Source: UMGS1781 sp045628105
GTDB taxonomy: Bacteria; Bacillota; Clostridia; TANB77; CAG-508
Direction: 5' to 3'
DNA: 15,306 nucleotides
Assembly: GCA_045628105.1 (NCBI GenBank)
Contig: JAZQOX010000014.1
Coordinates: forward strand, 1-15,306
The first letter of the stretch is position 1. Each line of letters begins with the position of its first letter. The notes beneath the pieces are model-generated. The model ran no database searches and was not told the DNA's origin. It saw nothing but the letters and a program-made list of their open reading frames with translations. Both the position numbers and the translations under genes were made by a program. Below are positions 12,957-15,306 of the stretch, one piece after another.

Positions 12957-12999
12957 AAACTTTCTTAATCAATATAAGGTATTGTTAGGAAAGTTTTTT
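12957..12999 (+). terminator. Second, tandem hairpin terminator
   Basis: AAACTTTCTTAA (12957-12968) pairs with TTAGGAAAGTTT (12985-12996) with one T-G pair. After one unpaired T, CATAT-like inner pairing CAATA/TATTG (12970-12974, 12980-12984) closes a TAAGG loop. The right arm runs into TTTTTT (12994-12999). At 17 pairs it is a strong hairpin, and it follows the first terminator by seven bases, acting as a backup. Confidence 0.75.
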
Positions 13000-13202
13000 C
13001 GTCGAATAATAAAAATTCTTTTTGCAAAGGTTGTAAAGATCTGTTAATTTATGTGTGAGATTATGAATCGAAAAAAGTCATAAAACAATACAATGTGAAA
13101 AATAGATAAATATAAAATCATAAAACGCAAGAAAAACTTAAAAAATCAAGAAAAAACACGCACGAAAACAGGGAAAATCAAGAAAATTTTACTGTTTTTA
13201 TA
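13000..13202 (+). repeat. Gene-free A-rich region with direct repeats upstream of the spo0E-like promoter
   Basis: From the rpmE stop to the next start there are about 405 gene-free bases; this is the part between the terminators and the promoter. It has no credible reading frame on either strand and is strongly A-biased on the + strand. A 13-base direct repeat AAAATCAAGAAAA occurs at 13142-13154 and 13174-13186, and a degenerate third copy AAAACGCAAGAAAA at 13122-13135. TCATAAAAC occurs at 13078-13086 and 13118-13126. An inverted repeat AAAACAG/CTGTTTT (13165-13171, 13192-13198) ends five bases before the -35 hexamer. These could be operator or UP-element-like sequences. Chance recurrence in A-rich DNA is also possible. 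Confidence 0.5.
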
Positions 13203-13231
13203 TTGACGTTTATGTAAAAATATGGTATTTT
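13203..13231 (+). promoter_or_regulatory. Promoter of the Spo0E-like gene
   Basis: TTGACG (13203-13208), a 17-base spacer and TATTTT (13226-13231), with an extended TGG before the -10, fit a sigma-A promoter. Transcription would start near 13237. The roughly 80-base leader contains the perfect hairpin AATATCT/AGATATT at 13256-13272. Confidence 0.7.
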
Positions 13232-13317
13232 ATTGATACAGAAAATTATGGATAAAATATCTAAAAGATATTAAACGTACATAGGATAACAAACATAAAA
13301 AAGGAGAGTGCATGTAA

Positions 13318-13461
13318 ATGATAAGTAAACAGATCCTTAAATTAAGAGAAGAATTAAATAATAGTATTATAAATGGAGAAAATTTTGAAAAAATATATAA
13401 ATTAAGTGTAGAATTAGATGAATTAATTACAGAGTATTACAGGGAAAAAATAGAAAACTAG
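13318..13461 (+). CDS. Spo0E-like aspartyl-phosphate phosphatase
   Basis: A 47-residue protein of the Spo0E family, predicted to be a two-helix hairpin. Family members dephosphorylate the response regulator Spo0A (or related regulators) and so hold back sporulation. The signature SxELD is present as SVELDELITEY (residues 30-40), after a first helix MISKQILKLREELNN and a turn around ING. The protein is at the short end of the family. AAGGAG at 13301-13306 lies 11 bases before the ATG at 13318. It also lies 5 bases before an upstream ATG at 13312, which is followed at once by TAA. The gene is monocistronic, with its own promoter and terminator. The family call is good; the exact target is inferred. 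Confidence 0.85.
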   Translation: MISKQILKLREELNNSIINGENFEKIYKLSVELDELITEYYREKIEN

Positions 13462-13489
13462 AACCTAAATTTTAGGTTCTTTTTTATTG
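13461..13489 (+). terminator. Intrinsic terminator of the Spo0E-like gene
   Basis: GAACCTA (13461-13467) pairs with TAGGTTC (13473-13479) around an AATTT loop, followed by TTTTTTATTG. The first base of the hairpin is the last base of the TAG stop codon, so termination is immediate and the mRNA has essentially no 3' extension beyond the hairpin. Confidence 0.9.
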
Positions 13490-13519
13490 TTCAAAAATTC
13501 AAAAAATTTAAAAAATAGC

Positions 13520-13548
13520 TATACAAATAATGAAAAAAATATTATAAT
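13520..13548 (+). promoter_or_regulatory. Likely promoter for murE-mraY
   Basis: A perfect -10 TATAAT at 13543-13548 is preceded, after 17 bases, by TATACA (13520-13525), a four-of-six match to TTGACA. Transcription would begin near 13555. It lies just after the previous gene's terminator, where a new unit must start. Confidence 0.6.
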
Positions 13549-13596
13549 AGTATATGGTAAAAAGCAATGAATATATTTATTATAGGGGGTAATAAT

Positions 13597-15057
13597 ATGA
13601 AACTTAAGTCTGTAATAGCTGGAATTGAAGGCATAAAAGCACGTGGTAACCTAGATATTGATGTTGAATCTATAGAAAGTGATTCAAGGAAAGTAATTAA
13701 AGGTGGAATGTTTGTTGCTATTGTTGGATTTGATACAGATGGGCATAAATATATAAAACAAGCAGTTCAAAATGGAGCAGGAGTTATTGTAATACAAGAA
13801 GGGTCTAAAATCAGTAAGCAAGATATTACAGATGAAATTACTATTATAATGGTGCCAAATACAAGAGTTGCACTAGCTAAAATTGCATGTAATTTTTACG
13901 GAAATCCTTCTAAAAAATTTACTCTAGTTGGTGTTACAGGTACAAAGGGTAAAACAACAACGACTTTTATGATTAAAGCAATATTAGAAAAGAAGGGTAA
14001 AAAGGTTGGATTAATTGGAACTGTTGCAAATTATATAGGAGATAAAAATTTAGGAGAAAGCTCTAGAACTACACCAGATAGCTTGGAATTACAAAAGTTA
14101 TTTAATCAAATGGTTGAAGAAAATGTTGATGTAGTTGTAATGGAAGTTTCATCTCAAGCATTAAAACTTAATAGAGTAGATGGGTGCGATTTTGATATAG
14201 GAGTATTTACAAATTTTTCAGAAGATCATATTAGTGAAAAAGAACATCCAGATATGGAGGATTACTTTAATTCAAAATTGGAATTAATGAAAGTAAGTAA
14301 GGCAAGCTTTATAAATTCAGATGATTTCAGGGTTTCAAAAATAAAAAAATTATTACCAGACAAAGCTATAAAATCTTATGGAATTGATAATGAAACTGAC
14401 TTACTTGCTAAAGACATAACAATAACAAATTCAAGTGTAGATTTTAAAGTTAAAATAGATGGAAAAAATGAAAGAGTAAAAACTGGAATACCAGGAAGAT
14501 TCAGTGTATATAATTCATTAGCAGCAATAAGTGTTGCTGCCAAATTAGGTGTTGATGCTGAAGCTATTAAAGAAGCATTATTAGAAGTTAGAGTACCAGG
14601 AAGAAGTGAGCTAATTGATAATCCAAAAGGATTAACAATTATGATAGATTATGCTCATTCACCAGAAAGCCTACAAAGTATCTTGAGTGCTGTTAAAAGT
14701 TATACAAGAGGTAAAGTAATATCAGTATTTGGCTGTGGCGGTGATAGAGATAAAGCCAAAAGACCAATTATGGGGCAGATTTCAGGGAATATTGCAGATT
14801 TTACTGTAATTACATCAGATAATCCTAGAACAGAAGATCCTGAAGAAATTGTAAAACAAATAGAAACAGGAGCAAAAAAATCAAAAGGAAAGTATGTTAC
14901 TATAGTTGATAGAACAGAAGCTATAAAATATGCAATAGAAATGGCAACAAAAAGTGATATTATTGTTTTAGCCGGAAAAGGTCATGAAACTTATCAAGAA
15001 ATAAATGGCGAGAGAAGACATTACGATGAAAGAGAAATCATAAAGGAGGTAATATAA
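13597..15057 (+). CDS. murE: UDP-N-acetylmuramoyl-L-alanyl-D-glutamate--2,6-diaminopimelate ligase
   Basis: MurE adds the third stem-peptide residue to the peptidoglycan precursor in the cytoplasm, using ATP. With the start at 13597 it has 486 residues. AGGGGGT lies about seven bases before this ATG; the upstream ATG at 13567 has no binding site and would fall at the very 5' end of the mRNA. Motifs: ATP-binding GVTGTKGKTTTT (112-123), TTPDSLELQ (158-166), EVSSQAL (183-189), the lysine of SKLELM (226-231), DYAHSPE (351-357), FGCGGDRDKAKRP (378-390), DNPR (408-411) and GKGHE (460-464). DNPR is the signature of meso-diaminopimelate specificity rather than lysine. mraY follows after one base. Confidence 0.97.
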   Translation: MKLKSVIAGIEGIKARGNLDIDVESIESDSRKVIKGGMFVAIVGFDTDGHKYIKQAVQNGAGVIVIQEGSKISKQDITDEITIIMVPNTRVALAKIACNFYGNPSKKFTLVGVTGTKGKTTTTFMIKAILEKKGKKVGLIGTVANYIGDKNLGESSRTTPDSLELQKLFNQMVEENVDVVVMEVSSQALKLNRVDGCDFDIGVFTNFSEDHISEKEHPDMEDYFNSKLELMKVSKASFINSDDFRVSKIKKLLPDKAIKSYGIDNETDLLAKDITITNSSVDFKVKIDGKNERVKTGIPGRFSVYNSLAAISVAAKLGVDAEAIKEALLEVRVPGRSELIDNPKGLTIMIDYAHSPESLQSILSAVKSYTRGKVISVFGCGGDRDKAKRPIMGQISGNIADFTVITSDNPRTEDPEEIVKQIETGAKKSKGKYVTIVDRTEAIKYAIEMATKSDIIVLAGKGHETYQEINGERRHYDEREIIKEVI

Positions 15058-15058
15058 A

Positions 15059-15306
15059 TTGTACTTTCAAACAAGAATATTGTTTGTATCGTTCATTGCT
15101 ACGGTAGTTATAGCAATATTTATAATACCAATATTAAGAAAATTTAAAATAGGTCAAATAGAAAGAAATGATGGACCACAAAGCCATCTTGGAAAAAGAG
15201 GAACACCTACAATGGGTGGAATTATAATTGCAACAGGAATTATAATTGGAACAATTGGTGGATATATTTATTATTCTAGTACAGATCCTGTTGTTGGAAA
15301 AAAATT
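15059..15306 (+). CDS. mraY: Phospho-N-acetylmuramoyl-pentapeptide-transferase, N-terminal part
   Basis: MraY is the integral membrane enzyme that transfers phospho-MurNAc-pentapeptide to undecaprenyl phosphate, forming lipid I. Only the first 82 residues are in the window; the catalytic aspartates lie beyond its end. The visible part has a first membrane span (about residues 6-25), the signature GQIERNDGPQSHLGKRGTPT (32-51) continuing into MGG, and the start of a second span. The start is TTG at 15059, eight bases after a strong AAAGGAGGT inside the end of murE. The murE stop is one base upstream, so the genes are coupled. murF, often found between these two, is absent at this position. Confidence 0.95.
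   Translation, partial: MYFQTRILFVSFIATVVIAIFIIPILRKFKIGQIERNDGPQSHLGKRGTPTMGGIIIATGIIIGTIGGYIYYSSTDPVVGKK

Noticed and set aside
12996..13006. TTTTCGTCGAAT, similar to a Spo0A box (TTTGTCGAA)
   Set aside because: It is a single imperfect copy, about 200 bases upstream of the Spo0E-like promoter and partly inside the tail of a terminator hairpin. Chance is likely.
13060..13120. Short minus-strand frame of about 25 codons in the A-rich gap
   Set aside because: No ribosome binding site, low-complexity composition and no recognisable motif.
13567..13596. Ten-codon N-terminal extension of MurE from the ATG at 13567
   Set aside because: No ribosome binding site lies before 13567, which would be only about a dozen bases from the predicted transcript start. 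The ATG at 13597 has AGGGGGT at good spacing and matches the family N-terminus.

Overview
The window is a low-GC (about one third G+C by eye) Gram-positive-type chromosome segment, most likely from a member of the Clostridia or a related Firmicutes lineage. The evidence is the gene order of the S10-spc-alpha ribosomal region, strong AGGAGG ribosome binding sites before nearly every gene, frequent TTG starts, zinc-ribbon forms of S14 and S4, a Spo0E-family sporulation phosphatase and a diaminopimelate-type MurE. Every gene is on the + strand. I cannot name a genus from the sequence alone.

Layout. Bases 1-1853 are the end of the S10 operon: rplV (partial), rpsC, rplP, rpmC, rpsQ. Bases 1918-8939 are the spc operon: rplN, rplX, rplE, rpsN, rpsH, rplF, rplR, rpsE, rplO, secY, adk, map. 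The usual rpmD (L30) between rpsE and rplO is missing. Bases 8991-12499 are the alpha operon: infA, rpmJ, rpsM, rpsK, rpsD, rpoA, rplQ. It has its own consensus promoter inside the end of map. It is followed by a small single-span membrane protein gene and by rpmE, and two hairpin terminators in tandem close the block (12915-12999). After an A-rich, repeat-containing gap comes a monocistronic Spo0E-like gene with its own promoter and terminator (13203-13489). Then a cell-wall unit begins: murE, with mraY running off the end.

How the genes work together. The ribosomal proteins, IF-1, RNA polymerase alpha, SecY, adenylate kinase and methionine aminopeptidase form the growth-rate-controlled core of transcription, translation, protein export and N-terminal processing. 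MurE and MraY catalyse a cytoplasmic and a membrane step of peptidoglycan precursor synthesis. The Spo0E-like protein probably lowers Spo0A phosphorylation and so delays sporulation.

The most interesting non-coding feature is a compact imperfect palindrome between adk and map (about 7991-8105). It has a 6-bp closing stem, a perfect 15-bp inner helix, a further 7-bp helix and a G+C-rich 38-base apical segment in very AT-rich surroundings. I do not recognise it as any known riboswitch, ribozyme or housekeeping RNA, and it is the best candidate here for something undescribed. Several other intergenic gaps hold intercistronic hairpins, some sharing a 'short helix, one-base bulge, second helix' design. 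These suggest mRNA processing, stability or autoregulatory elements. Most of the protein-coding content is ordinary conserved housekeeping.
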